Below, one piece after another: positions 1 to 10,375 of a DNA stretch of 64,000 bases (the first letter of the stretch is position 1; the number at the start of each line of letters is the position of its first letter). Made by a program: the position numbers and the translations under genes. The DNA is from Triatoma infestans (lineage: Eukaryota > Arthropoda > Insecta > Hemiptera > Reduviidae): the NCBI GenBank assembly GCA_011037195.1, contig JAAEAF010000646.1, positions 1-64,000 on the forward strand, written 5' to 3'. Below the pieces are notes generated by a model. The model did no database searches. It had not been told where the DNA came from and saw only the letters and a program-made list of their open reading frames with translations.

Positions 1-204
1 ATAATAATCAATTAACTTGTAGTTATTATTTGAAAGATTATATTTATTATATAAAACAGTGGTGACTTCTCAATTATTACTAAACTTCATTCTCTTTTAA
101 AATTGCAAACTAATAAGCCCCTTTTCACTAAAACGCTCGTGCTACACACTACCACTACTACAAATACAACTCCACACCATAACATTACATGTACTAGAAC
201 GATT
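1..204. other. AT-rich sequence, nothing identified
   Basis: No exon, repeat boundary or conserved protein segment is recognisable. Short open stretches here are low-complexity. Confidence 0.5.
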
Positions 205-606
205 TTATTTAGTCCATCTTGCCCGCTAGGAATATCTGTTGCATGCAGTTACTTGGGTAGCAACGACCCCACTGGTTACCACAGCTCAATAGTCCATGCA
301 CTTCGTCAGAAAAGTAGGTTACAATACACTTAAACTACTTACACTTTTGTTTACAGACAAGGACAAACACAGTACACAAACTAGTGTCTCGTCCGTCGTT
401 AATTGGCCAAGGAAGAAGGAAGGGATTAGCTCAAGGGCAGCGCGCTGGACTAGCAACGCGAATGCCTCGACTTCGGATCCAGCATGCTACATTTTCATTT
501 TCATTTACATTTTACATTTTATCTTCCTATGAGCCTCTAAAGCTCACTGTCCTGTGATGGGCAGTGCTGTCTGTAGATAGAGAAAACTGCTCGGAGTTTC
601 CGGGGG
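205..606 (+). mobile_element. Composite tRNA-derived SINE (SINE-1) with LINE-like leader
   Basis: The 3' half (about 415-606) is a degenerate copy of the SINE-1 family seen intact at 44775-45010: a tRNA-like head followed by the body with agcctctaaagctcactgtc and the gatgggcagtgctgtctgta segment. The 5' half (205-415) carries a leader containing gcagttacttgggtagcaac. The same leader joined to the same SINE occurs inverted at 12240-12660, so the two halves form one unit. The leader resembles the 5' untranslated region of the retrotransposon at 13784-20777. Boundaries are approximate. Confidence 0.6.
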
Positions 607-634
607 ACACAATAGAACTTTCATAAGGTTAAGG

Positions 635-965
635 TAAATGAGAAAAACCACCGGCCCTATAATAGATCTTTGTGGAACTCCTCCAGTCACTTTGTGAGGT
701 TGTGACAAAGACTATTGTGTAAAGAAATTCTCTAATACTAAGGTAGTATTACTTTATTAATATAAGGAGGGAAATTATACTACATCAGTCTACAAACCAA
801 TCCGTTGCGCCATACAGTATCAAATGCCTCTTGAATGTCCAACAAGATCATACCTGTATGTTTGCGCTAGTTGAACGCCTCAGTTATATCGTCTGCTACT
901 CTGGTTAATTGAGCAGTAGTGGACAGACCTGCTCTAAACTCGAACTGCTTTCTTTAATGATCTCA
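635..965 (-). pseudogene. Jockey-type reverse transcriptase fragment
   Basis: Read on the - strand, this stretch encodes broken pieces of a non-LTR reverse transcriptase. One segment near 840-960 matches the FRAGLSTTAQL...LLDIQEAFDTVW region, which is the motif containing the first catalytic aspartate. A second near 640-680 reads GGVPQRSIIGP, the counterpart of the usual GVPQGS motif. In-frame stops and frame changes show that it is dead. It lies upstream of the P450 gene A exons and belongs to the same broad group as the fragments at 8870, 50560, 51640 and 52880. Confidence 0.7.
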
Positions 966-999
966 TTGGCATCCAAGTGACAATTAATTCTAGCTTTGT

Positions 1000-1640
1000 A
1001 TCTATAGTTGCTATAAATGTTCAGAGAAAATCGTTGGAGTCGTTTTCGAGAAAATCACATAAAAACTGAAAAAACATTTAATAAAGTGGCACTTCCGGTT
1101 GATGGATTTTGCCCCGAAATCTCCATGTTTCTTTTATATATCAGTACCTAAACGGAATACCATGTTGGAGGTTTCTTAACTTTTGTTTTTGGGATATTCT
1201 TTTCACACGCACACTGTTTTCTCAAAACCACTTTTTTGGACTCAGGGAACCCAAGACGGGTATTTCCAGTGAAAAATCAATTTCGAAGATCTGGCACAAT
1301 CGCCATACTTCCTCTAGCAGTAGAATAGAATTGAATGCCAATATACGTACATATATGGCAACATTTGTATGGAGAAAATCACAAAAAAACTGATAAACCT
1401 GTTCAGTTAAGTCGCACTTTCAGTCATCCGATTTTCTTCAAGCTTGGGATTTCGGCAACATATTTAATTCTAATTAATATTATTTATATGATAGACTTGT
1501 GTAATAAACTGAAATAGCACTTTACAGGGAACCATAACCCTACCTCCCCACCAAAAATGCCCTTAAATTAATTTTCCCACAGAATAGTTTCCAAAAAAAG
1601 TTGTAGCTCTTTGTATTTATAGTTGCTATAAATGTACAAA
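1000..1640. repeat. Degenerate copy of repeat family S
   Basis: The segment holds hallmark pieces of family S: gagtcgttttcgagaaaatc, cacttccggttgatggattt, the ccacttttttggactcaggg segment, and a second cycle ending with agttgtagctctttgtattt. Family S is described at 47771-48456. Order and orientation match the copies at 41443 and 47771. No coding potential is evident. Confidence 0.6.
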
Positions 1641-1873
1641 TAAATATATATATATAATATCCGAGGTATCCTGAATAAATAGTGAAGTTTGACAACAAAA
1701 TTTCATTGTGGTTTTTTTTTCAATATTTTTGGCGGTGTTTTCTGGAAAAGTTCATGTTCTATGTTTATGCCTAGGGGTCCTAACCGAAATTTACCGCCTG
1801 CACTATTTATGTTAGTGCTCAATTATTCTTACTTAATAGTTATATTATAAAACTTATCAAAAAATATTTTCAG

Positions 1874-1943
1874 TATCCAGTTTTGGACATGACCTGAATG
1901 CGATTGAAAATGAAAAATACAATTTGTTAGGCAACTTAAATAG
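1874..1943 (+). CDS. P450 gene A exon (helix E region)
   Basis: The exon follows the acceptor tattttcag and ends at the donor gtaaga. It is 70 nt and encodes SSFGHDLNAIENEKYNLLG, aligning without gaps to the 70-nt exon 44701-44632 of gene B (SNFGYDMNELEMEKYNMYG). It enters in phase 1 and leaves in phase 2. Confidence 0.8.
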
Positions 1944-4900
1944 GTAAGAACAAAATGATGTGTTTGAAAACCAAAATAATAACTTATATTTTTTAATCAT
2001 TTTTGTTTCTTGTTATTTTATTTATACATATATATATTAAACTTATTTTTATTTTATATATTTTATTATGTATACTTTTATATAAATTGTTATTTTATAT
2101 ATATAACATACATATATATATGTGTATTGCAGCTTGGAAGATGTATTATTGAAAATTATACTAAGAGTTCCGTACAATATATCTATACAATATGCAAAAT
2201 TATCAGGGGCTGGTAAACGTCTAAAAGAATTGAGTCATTTATTTTGGAACATATCGCATGAGGTAGGTACTTTAAAATTAAATAAATAAAAAAATAAAAA
2301 CTAGATATATACACTCTGTGCTGATTTTGCTCTGTGCATATCTGTATTATCGCACTGTTTTAACAAAACATACGGATGATAGACGTACGCCCGAAACCAG
2401 TCGATGACCACAAAAAGAAGCAGGGTATGATGGAAAATATCTCTGAAGTTTTCCAGGTCTGCGGACCCAAACCATAACCATTATTTTTAAACTTCTTATA
2501 CGGTCTATACCATGTAAATACCTAACATTCAGAAACATTTTACCCGGATAATTGATTTTTTTGAGGTGTTCTGGGGAGGTTTTTCTTTAAATTATCACTT
2601 CACTGCAACATAGTTCTATCAGATATACAATATTAATACAAATTGGATGAAAATCGTTTAACCGAAGTGTTACTTTATGGAATAAGTTTTTGAAATTTTA
2701 TTTAAACTTGCAATGAAATTAAACGTTTCACTTTTATTGACGAACATTTTTTCCAAAAAAATAGATATTTTTTTTTATAGTTCTGTGGGATTTGTGCAGT
2801 AAAATTTCAAATGTTACATAGGAATGTCACCATTTTTTTTTTTTTTGCAATCACAATCTTTCTACTTGTTTGGGTAGGTATTCGTCCTCCACTATCTCTA
2901 TATATAAAGTGATGACAATGTACATGTGAGTGAGGGATTCACATCAGATTTTTTTTTTTTTTTTTAACGAAATATTTAATAATGGAATAGTTATAGCTGA
3001 ATATATGGGAGCGAAAAGTGCTGAGGAGAACATTTGGTCCCGTTCGCGAAGGGGAAATATGAAGATGCAGGACCAATAGAGAACTAAGAATGTGTTTCTC
3101 TGAGCCGGACTAGTGACATTTATAAAAAAAGGCAGATTACGTTGGTTAGGTCATGTCCAAAGAATGGAAAAAGAGAGGGGTCCTAAGCGAGCTTTAGAGG
3201 GACATCAAGGTTGTGGTCGCCTTCGAGGAAGGCCTCGAGTAAGATGGCTTGATAATGTGGAGAAGGATTAAAACCTTGCAGGTAAGGCGCTGGCGCATAA
3301 AGGCGGAGAACAGAGAGGTATGGTCAGAGATTGTGGAAGAAGCCCAGGTCCTTCAAGGGCCGTAGTGCTAAAAGAAGAAGAAGAAAAATAGTTATCGAAT
3401 AGATATGTTGATTCCAATTGCTAAAACTATTATGCTAAAAACCATGAAGTGAAAGGTTAATTGTATTTGAAATATATTCTGAAAGAAATATAATAATGGC
3501 AATCCTTTCTTTTCAGCTCCTAGATGGAAGATCCCAAAATAGGAAGCTTTTGGAAGGTAACTTTTCTTTATTTGTCGACTTTTAACGCTAACTCTATATA
3601 GTGGTATCGTTGTTCTATGTTGTGTTAATCTATATAATTTGGAATCGTTAAAGTTATCAGTAGTTGAACTCCTAATTTCAAAAAATGATGCATTCAACGC
3701 CTTGTCAAACCCACTCTAGTCGTTTTTGTTTTTTCAATATTACTTTGCCGCCCCGATTTCAAAGCATAAATAAATTTACTACTAAGTAAGAGGAAATAAA
3801 ATAGATAATTGTACTGATGTTATTATTGTACGACAATGACCAGTGGAGTTTTCTTAAAGAATAATAAGCATAGATTACTTGTGCTTCGTTTCCGGTGCCA
3901 TTGTTGGCCCTTCTGCAGAATTGGTGGCGTTAAATTTCAAATGCTATATTTGTTCAATAATTGGCGCCCAATTTTGGAGGAGATTTTGGAGATCTGGCAA
4001 TTACTTTAAATTTTAAGTTGCACAAGCTTTCTGTATTTTTGACTTAGTGCGCTCTACATAAAGCCGCTCAAATATACAAGTAATACGCCAACCACCGTTA
4101 TTATGGCTAGCCCAACTAAAACATCGTAATTTTGCGATTTTAAAGAAAACTTCTTGATTAAATTGTAAGAGAACGTCGTGTAAAGTGTTTCACACCAGAT
4201 TTTTATTTTTTTTTTTATAATAATTGTGTCAATGTCCGAAATGAAATATGGTTTATACCATTTGATAAAAATTTCAGAGTCTAACTTTCGCTAAAACTAA
4301 AGCAATACATTTTAGTTATGATCTCTTATCCGGAACTCAAGTGTTTTTCGTTTTAAGTTTTGTTTTTTCTTTCCCTTATTTTAATTTTTAAGAAGGAAAG
4401 GTGTCTGTAACGAGAGAACACTGTCCGCAGACATGACACATGACATGAGAAATGTTTAACTCACTTTTATGAAAAAAATTGAAATTATGGGGATAAATAT
4501 AGTTTATTTTGTTTGAATGTTGCATGTTTGAGAAATTTTCTTGCCCACACCTTGAATCCATTATCTTATACATTGATATTATTTTTTTAATATAAATAAA
4601 ATTTATTCTTTAATTCAGAGGAAAACAATTCAAATCCATCATTTTATTCGGATGTACTTTTACAAAAAGCATTAAGAGATCAACTTTCTTGGGAAGATAC
4701 TGGCAGGCTGGTCACTGATTTTCTTATAGCTGTATGTAAACTTTGACTTCGTTTTCTATTTTGAAACAATCAATTTATACAAGTATTGTCTCTTTAAGAT
4801 GGTTACATTTTTCAGGGTTTCAATACATCAGCAGCAACCTTGTCCTACATATTATTAATTTTCGCCATGTATCCAGAACACCAAGACGCCGTATATCAAG

Positions 4901-7900
4901 AACAGATAGATATTTTAGGAGATGATCCTGAAGTGGTACCAACATGGGAACAACTAGCCAAAATGGATTATTTAACTAGAATAATGAAGGAAGTCTGGAG
5001 GCTTTATAGTACAGTTGGTATAGGCAGGAAGCTTACCAACGACATTAATTTAGGTAAAGTATTATTATAATAAGATGCATTGTCGACCATTTTATTCAGT
5101 CTCACGCTAGAAAACATTATAAGGCAAATGGATTTGAATCCCAATGGTACGATTTTTAATCGCTTCATGCAATCAATATCTAGCAACGATCCAAATAAGT
5201 AATAATTTTATTTCAATAAATCATATGCCCAGCTTTGACAACTCTGCCTTCAAAATTGCCTGATGTTTAACAATAGAACTTCTTGAATTATGTAAACTAG
5301 ATAAAACATTTGACGAAATTAGCTTTTGTAGAATGTTCTGCATAAACCGGAAACCGCGGATTATTTAGAATTTTTTGCAATAATTTTTTTTTTTAATATG
5401 TAGATTAAAAGATTGGAGGAGACTCCAATTTTATCTTATATTTCATAAGCTGTTTCCAAGATAATATAGTATTCCAAGCTGAGAGAATACATGGTTAGGT
5501 TACTAGAGGTTAGGCCAGGGAACTTACTTTTGAGTGCGTGAATGAGTATAGTTACCTTAATAAAAAAAAAACCTATGGCGCAACGGTCCATAAAGGACCA
5601 AGGCTTGGCAGACGGCGATATATTGAGGGACGTGTGATAAGCACGCCGCAATTCCCTCGCTGTTTAGTTCTGACCTTCGCTAACTAGGTGTGCTGCCAAC
5701 TGTAGTTTTCCATTTTTTCTCACGATACTGAGTCAACACCGATTTTGACCTCACGGGATTGAACCCTGAATTCTCGCATTAAAGGCGAGTGCGCTAGCCA
5801 CTAGACCAACACGTGAGGACAAATAATGATATCCACACGCGGAAATGAAGCGAAGAAAATGACCGCAAACTAGTGGATTGCAAAGACACGTATAGAGCGT
5901 ATTTGTCCTCCCGGGCTTCGAAGGAACGTTCTACAACAATCCGTTTATAGAAGGCTCGGAATTCTGAACATTGTCCAAATTCGATGAATTGTTATTATTA
6001 AAATTTGATAGTAAGGTTCGTAGAATTGGAGTTGTGTGTCACAGTTAAAATTAGATTCAGCCGATAAGCAATGAATTAAGGAAACTATACAAGAGAGTGG
6101 ACGTTACAGCCACAATCGAAATATGCCTGCGTGAGCCAGAGCTCCGAGATGCCCCCCCCAAAAAAATTATGCGGAATATTCTATTGTTCTAAAAATAAAC
6201 ACAAGAATTTAAATAATATAATAAAACAGAATTCTAATTTTATAGAAGTAGCAAGCAAGTGAAACAGAAATGTAAAAAATTAAATGAAAAGAGGGGGGAA
6301 ATAAATTAAAACGAAAAATAAAAGTTGGAAAATCGCCACAAAATCATACCCATAGTATGTCTAAGAACTTTTATAGATTTCGCCAACACTATTACCCAAG
6401 TTCGCTCGATTATGCTCCTCAATTTTTAATTTTTATTTTATAGATTTATTTTCCTTTTATTAAACAATATATTAACAATAACTTTAATTTACAGGAGATT
6501 ATAAAATACCGAAAGGTTTTACAACATACATTATGCTGAGCACATTACATAGAAATCCGAAAGTTTGGTCCCATCCAAATGAATTCTATCCAGATCATTT
6601 TCTACCAGAAGAGATTGCTAAAAGACCTAAAGGAAGTTATCTTCCATTTAGTTTGGGACCAAGAAGCTGCCCAGGTAAATTTTCAATTTCTTAATTTTGT
6701 TTTACGTTCTCTTTCAGCAATAAGTGGATTAGTTTCAAAATAGAATTGAAGACATATCCGAAACTCTTAATTTTTGAAATATATTTCTGTTTCTAGAACA
6801 TGGACAAGATATGTTCTTCATTATTTTTTTTTCTCAGCATAACTGGTCTGGTATTTACCTCGCGGCCCTAGGGCAAGGAAGGAAATGTTACGATTGTAGT
6901 TCAATTAGGTCTGTCAATTAACATAATAATAGTAGAAGAAAAAGGCTACGTTGTGCACGCGTATTGCAGGACCTCTCTAACTATTCTACAGGAGTGCAGT
7001 ACTACTGCTTGCTACATTTCATACATGAGACTGTTGCTTAGCCTATCCTTCTCAACTCCTCCCCCAACGACCGCAGGTCCAGTATCCGAGAGGTACAGAG
7101 GAATAATTTCCTCATTGGAAACCCACTTCCTCAGGCCACATATCTCGGCCGCGAGCGGTCTATATTTCTTCATTTTATCTGCATATGCTTGGAGCATTGG
7201 CATCCACAGGTGACTTCAATAGTGCCGATCACTATCTGGGCGGGTACTCGCTACTGTGTAGTCTATGAGACTATTCGGTCCCAATATAAAAGATTGTGTT
7301 TATTCTTGTTGACCGTTTGTTTTATGGAAGGGTGTCGTGCACTAGGCCCAGGCTCTGCGATAACTCGCGGTGTAGGATTTTGGCGTTACTCTCTGCAAAT
7401 AGTCACTCTAGACCAGAATTGGACACGCTGCAAGCAGTTGGTGAATATTTAGTTTCTTCCTGACCGGTTTCGGATTTTCATCCGTCGTCAGAGCAAATTC
7501 ACCAAGTTCGTGTAGAGAGTTCACTTCAACGTAATGTTTCTGTTACTTGTTACTCACACTTGTTGGTTGTATATAGTTATGTGGGGAGGTTATAAGGTTA
7601 TGTTACTATGTGTGTGTGATTAATGACAAAATGGAATTATTATGTTATGATTAGACATTAGAAAAATAGTGTATAATAAATTTGTTTTCTGTACTGCAGA
7701 ATACTCCATAACTAAATTTTTAATAGTGTTGTAATGTAAAAGCTCAGGGTCTTATCAAATTATTATTATTAAGGGGGCAATAAGTTATTTCAGGAGTATT
7801 CTGTACTAATAAGAATAGATAAAGTTTGAAGAAAGCCGATGCAAAGTTTATGGACAGTCAAAAGCTTGTACAAGTAATAAATAAATGTGAAATACAAGCA

Positions 7901-10313
7901 GGGTTAACAAAAGAAAATATGTAAGTAAATTGCGGATCCATCCACATATTCAGCAGGTGGTGAATAGTTTCTGGCACTGTTTGACAAAGACTGGATCTGA
8001 CATCATCACAACGCTGCCGCAAGTCATAGTGTTCCGTCTGTAATATCTCGTCGGAACTACCTGGTCTTGTATAGATATCAGGTTTCCTCCGTCTCAGCGA
8101 ATCCTTTCCCACGTATCAGCTTGCTGCAGAGCTTGTACAAGTAATTTATTGATTCATTCGCTATCCAATGTTGTCGGGTATTATCTATGAAGCGCTTTGT
8201 CCCGCAAGGTGATGGTTACATCTTAGTGCTGTTAAAAGAACTCAAGCCTTTCCCATTCCACTCTTCTGAGGTTCAGCGTGGCTGTACATCCGCAGCGATT
8301 ACCGCAAGGATTGAGCTCACCCCTGCCACCTTAAGAAATACAATCTCAACCTCTACCTCCTTCCGATGCCAATGCCTTTTCTTCTTTCCTAGTATATTAG
8401 TAGGAGCGTGGGATCTTCTATTGTGCGGGCCAAACGTGGATGCGTCACTCGCGTATGCCTGCATTCCTACTTGGTCGTACAGAACCTTCCTACAGTTGCA
8501 TTTAGTTTCAGTAACTTATGTTTGTGATTTAATTTGTTATTTAATGTTTTTCTTAGGCTCTACTTTTTGTTTCTTTTATTATGATAAAATTCCCAATATA
8601 AAACTGCAATAGCAGACAGAAAACATATAATCATATTTATTGTAAGGGGCAAAACCTGAAAAACTACAACTTAATTCCAATCGTCTAACATTATCCTGGA
8701 GTATCAGATTGTATTCTGGCGTCAACACTCCTTCATGCAACGATGTTAACGTGTTGTAGACATCATTGCGACCTCTTTTGAGAAGAAGAGTGCTCTTCTG
8801 GGGTGTTCCTTGATGTAAAGCAGATCTGCAATCGAGTATGGCACTCTGGATTGCTCTGGCATTCTAGCCCCCCATTTCATTATTTTGAAATTACACTTGA
8901 CTGACAGATATTTTCGAGTGCCAGGCGAAACGTTCTTTTCTCTGATGCCGATATCGCAAGGTAGCATTCTAGATATGCCAGCGTATCCTATCCTTCTACC
9001 TACATTGATGAAATGGCCAACTTATCCAGTAATTACGATCCAATATTGGCTTATAAAAAGCTACTTAAATTCACAGATGTTTTCGACAACTTAAGCGACA
9101 CCTAGACAACAGATCCAAACTCTTTCTGGTCAACAAAAGACTTACTTTTATTATTACATTTAAACCTATCTGGGTGTACGCATTGAACTATGGCGTTCAA
9201 CTAAATTTACCAGATTGCAATTCAAAATTTCTTCGCTTCATAGATGCAACGCTCCTTTCTAAGAATCCAATCATGTTATTCTTACTATCTTAATATTCCT
9301 TTAAGTCTCGTGTTGCTCAAATCAGTTTAAAAAAATTCCACCCTAAACTAGATTCACATTTCAATCCATTTAGTACAACACCATTCTTCAGAGAGTCTTC
9401 CAGACAACACTCCTAAACTTTTTAAAAGTCAATATCTCGCCATATCTCTCCAAAACTAGAGTAATTAAGTAGAATTGTGTTTTTTTTGAGGTAACTGTAC
9501 ATTCGGATAATTATTTATTTATTGACGAGCTTTATAAAAAATATTAAATACATAATACATGATAAATTCATATTATTAAGTTAATAAATTACAAAATATT
9601 TATATAATTTTATTGTAAAAATTATACTTTGTGCCGGTTAATTGACATTATCTTTATTTATTTGATCGAAGTCTGTGCAATTAATTAATGAAATTCATTA
9701 AAAAGAAAATTCCTTTCTGTTTCACTTGGTGGCTACCACTTTACCCGTAAGTAAATATATCATGAAGAATGTGATGATCTTCTTGAATCACCTCGGGTAT
9801 CAGACTGACAAGTACTGACTGTTTGTGAATTAATTATGTTGAATTTGAAAAGTTATTTCTATTTGGACTGCACGGACCTTGGTTAGGTTGTGTAGGTAAG
9901 TTAATGCTGGTGAAGTTGTGTATTGTGCTGCACTCTATTGGAAATCTTTAAAAATTTTTTTTTTTTTAGTTTTATGGCCTCTGTCTGTTCTCTCCCAGCT
10001 ATTTTTTTATATTTCTTTAGGCGATCCTCATGAAATAATTTATTTTTAATGCCGTCGTAGGATCTGGATCTTTAGTCTGCGTGTTTTGAGGTTATTTATT
10101 GTTTATTAATGTTATTAAAATAATTGTTTGCATTTTTTTTTTTTTTTTGTAGGAAGTGCGTATGCGAAGATTTCAATAAAGACCGTTGTTTCTGCAGTCG
10201 TCAGAAAATATAAATTTGAAACAGATTTGCAATATGAAAAATTAGAATATAAATATCGTTTATTGTTTGAACCTACCCAGGCGTACCCTGTTAGAATTAT
10301 AAATAGAAAATGA
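1874..10313 (+). CDS. Cytochrome P450, CYP4 family (gene A), 3' part of a spliced gene
   Basis: Six exons are visible: 1874-1943, 2133-2262, 4619-4731, 4816-5053, 6495-6674 and 10153-10313, each with AG/GT borders and compatible phases. The product is a haem-thiolate monooxygenase, probably anchored in the endoplasmic reticulum and oxidising lipids, hormones or xenobiotics; the substrate cannot be read from sequence. Visible motifs are the I-helix (A)GFNTS, the K-helix ExxR as KEVWRLY, a meander segment NEFYPDHFLPEE and the haem loop PFSLGPRSCPG with the cysteine ligand. The I-helix has N where P450s usually have D or E before T. A 40-nt micro-exon expected between 2262 and 4619 (present in gene B) was not found, and exons 5' of 1874 are missing or outside the window. 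It may be functional or a pseudogene. Family level is confident; subfamily is not assigned. Confidence 0.85.
2133..2262 (+). CDS. P450 gene A exon (helix F-G region)
   Basis: This 130-nt exon lies between the acceptor tgtattgcag and the donor gtaggt. It encodes LEDVLLKIILRVPYNISIQ followed by a GAGKRLKEL segment. It is equal in length and phase to gene B exon 43573-43444. The next exon expected from gene B is a 40-nt micro-exon, which I could not locate. Confidence 0.82.
2263..4618 (+). other. Gene A intron filled with repeats
   Basis: This 2.3-kb intron should contain the 40-nt micro-exon but no match was seen. It contains family S end fragments (2890-2970 and 4140-4220, the latter with gtgtttcacaccagattttt), an RTE-like retrotransposon 3' end (2999-3390) and a short SINE-1 tail (about 4395-4440). 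The rest is AT-rich and unidentified. Confidence 0.5.
2999..3390 (+). pseudogene. 3' end of an RTE-like retrotransposon ORF2
   Basis: The + strand reads RLRWLGHVQRMEKERGPKRA, then GRLRGRPRVRWLDNVE, the conserved tail of RTE-type reverse transcriptases. It ends in a stop and a GAA/AAG-rich microsatellite near 3370, as such elements commonly do. The upstream catalytic part is absent, so this is a 5'-truncated copy inside the P450 gene A intron. Confidence 0.75.
4619..4731 (+). CDS. P450 gene A exon (helix H to start of I)
   Basis: This 113-nt exon starts after attcag and ends at gtatgt. It encodes NPSFYSDVLLQKALRDQLSW and DTGRLVTDFLIA, the run into the I-helix. The matching gene B exon 38423-38311 is also 113 nt and in the same phase. 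Confidence 0.88.
4816..5053 (+). CDS. P450 gene A exon (I-helix to K-helix)
   Basis: This 238-nt exon starts after tttttcag and ends at the donor gtaaag. It opens with GFNTSAATLSYILLIFAMYP and ends with the K-helix ExxR motif (KEVWRLY) and LTNDINLG. Gene B's counterpart is also 238 nt but reads GFDTSA, so gene A has asparagine in place of the acidic I-helix residue. The preceding intron is only 84 bp. Confidence 0.92.
5560..5825 (-). mobile_element. tRNA-derived SINE (SINE-2)
   Basis: On the - strand the head reads as a tRNA-like sequence. It has an A box in gtgttggtctagtggctagc and a B box in gggttcaatcccgtgaggtc. The body is shared with the + strand copy at 48531-48765, including the gccttgg...aaggcc region near the tail. 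It lies in the gene A intron between the K-helix and haem exons. Confidence 0.75.
5826..6494 (+). other. Gene A intron sequence, nothing further identified
   Basis: This is AT-rich intron between the SINE-2 copy and the haem-binding exon. A C8 run occurs near 6152. No coding segment or repeat boundary was recognised. Confidence 0.4.
6495..6674 (+). CDS. P450 gene A exon (haem-binding loop)
   Basis: This 180-nt exon starts after tttacag and ends at gtaaat. It encodes DYKIPKGFTTYIMLSTLHRN, then NEFYPDHFLPEE and PFSLGPRSCPG. The F-x-x-G-x-R-x-C-x-G signature is complete. Gene B's counterpart is 183 nt, one codon longer near the start. Confidence 0.92.
6830..7240 (-). pseudogene. C-terminal fragment of a non-LTR retrotransposon protein
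   Basis: The - strand reads ADKMKKYRPLAAEICGLRKW and later IIPLYLSDTGPAVVGGGVEK. This resembles the KY..L..E...EVIPVVVGALG tail that follows the reverse transcriptase in several LINE families. A microsatellite-like attattattatg and aagaag region near 6925-6945 would be its 3' end. Stops interrupt the frame further upstream. The exact clade is uncertain. Confidence 0.5.
7445..7995. repeat. Repeat family Z, partial copies
   Basis: The left part (7450-7620) carries ctgaccggtttcggattttc and catccgtcgtcagagcaaat, followed by the gttcacttcaacg and cactcacacttgttgg modules seen at 12865-13200 and 45700-45900. The right part (7925-7965) carries attgcggatccatccacatattca, the outer end of the same family. 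The rest of the arm is missing here. Confidence 0.55.
7996..8869. other. Unassigned, GC-richer segment with weak open frames
   Basis: The base composition is higher in GC than the flanking introns, which suggests old transposon sequence. Open frames on both strands (for example 8187-8612 + and 8112-7858 -) show no motif that I recognise. I do not call a gene here. Confidence 0.4.
8870..9435 (+). pseudogene. Jockey-type reverse transcriptase fragment
   Basis: The + strand encodes LTDRYFRVPGETFFSLMPIS followed by a QGSIL motif, then decayed frames including FKPIWVYALNYGVQ. These align with the better preserved copy at 53735-52880 (LTDRYFRVQVGTSVSPIYIA and LKPIWTYGIKLWDS). The YADD catalytic motif is not recoverable and several frameshifts are present. 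It lies in the last intron of P450 gene A. Confidence 0.72.
9436..10152 (+). other. Gene A last intron, 3' part
   Basis: This is AT-rich intron ending in a T-rich tract and the acceptor tttgtag directly before the last exon. No repeat was identified. Confidence 0.45.
10153..10313 (+). CDS. P450 gene A last exon with stop
   Basis: This 161-nt exon follows a long T tract and tgtag. It encodes GSAYAKISIKTVVSAVVRKY and ends in YPVRIINRK plus TGA. Gene B's last exon is also 161 nt and encodes GSVYAMTSNKTLVSTIIRKY. Together with the preceding exon it completes the residues after the haem cysteine. Confidence 0.92.
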
Positions 10314-10369
10314 ATTAGTAGTTTGTAATCTTATACACATGGCATGGATTTTGTAAACAATTAAATGAA

Positions 10370-10375
10370 AATAAA
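10370..10375 (+). terminator. Candidate polyadenylation signal of gene A
   Basis: AATAAA occurs 57 nt after the stop codon of the last P450 exon. The position fits a 3' end signal, but the region is AT-rich, so chance occurrence is possible. Confidence 0.4.

Noticed and set aside
1..1870. Search for the C-helix and earlier exons of P450 gene A
   Set aside because: No WxxxR-containing exon was found; the stretch is occupied by a SINE, an RT fragment and family S.
7858..8112. 84-codon open frame on the - strand
   Set aside because: It runs into repeat family Z sequence and shows no known domain.
8187..8612. 141-codon open frame on the + strand
   Set aside because: No recognisable motif, overlapping frames on the other strand, and a T-rich end; not supported as a gene.
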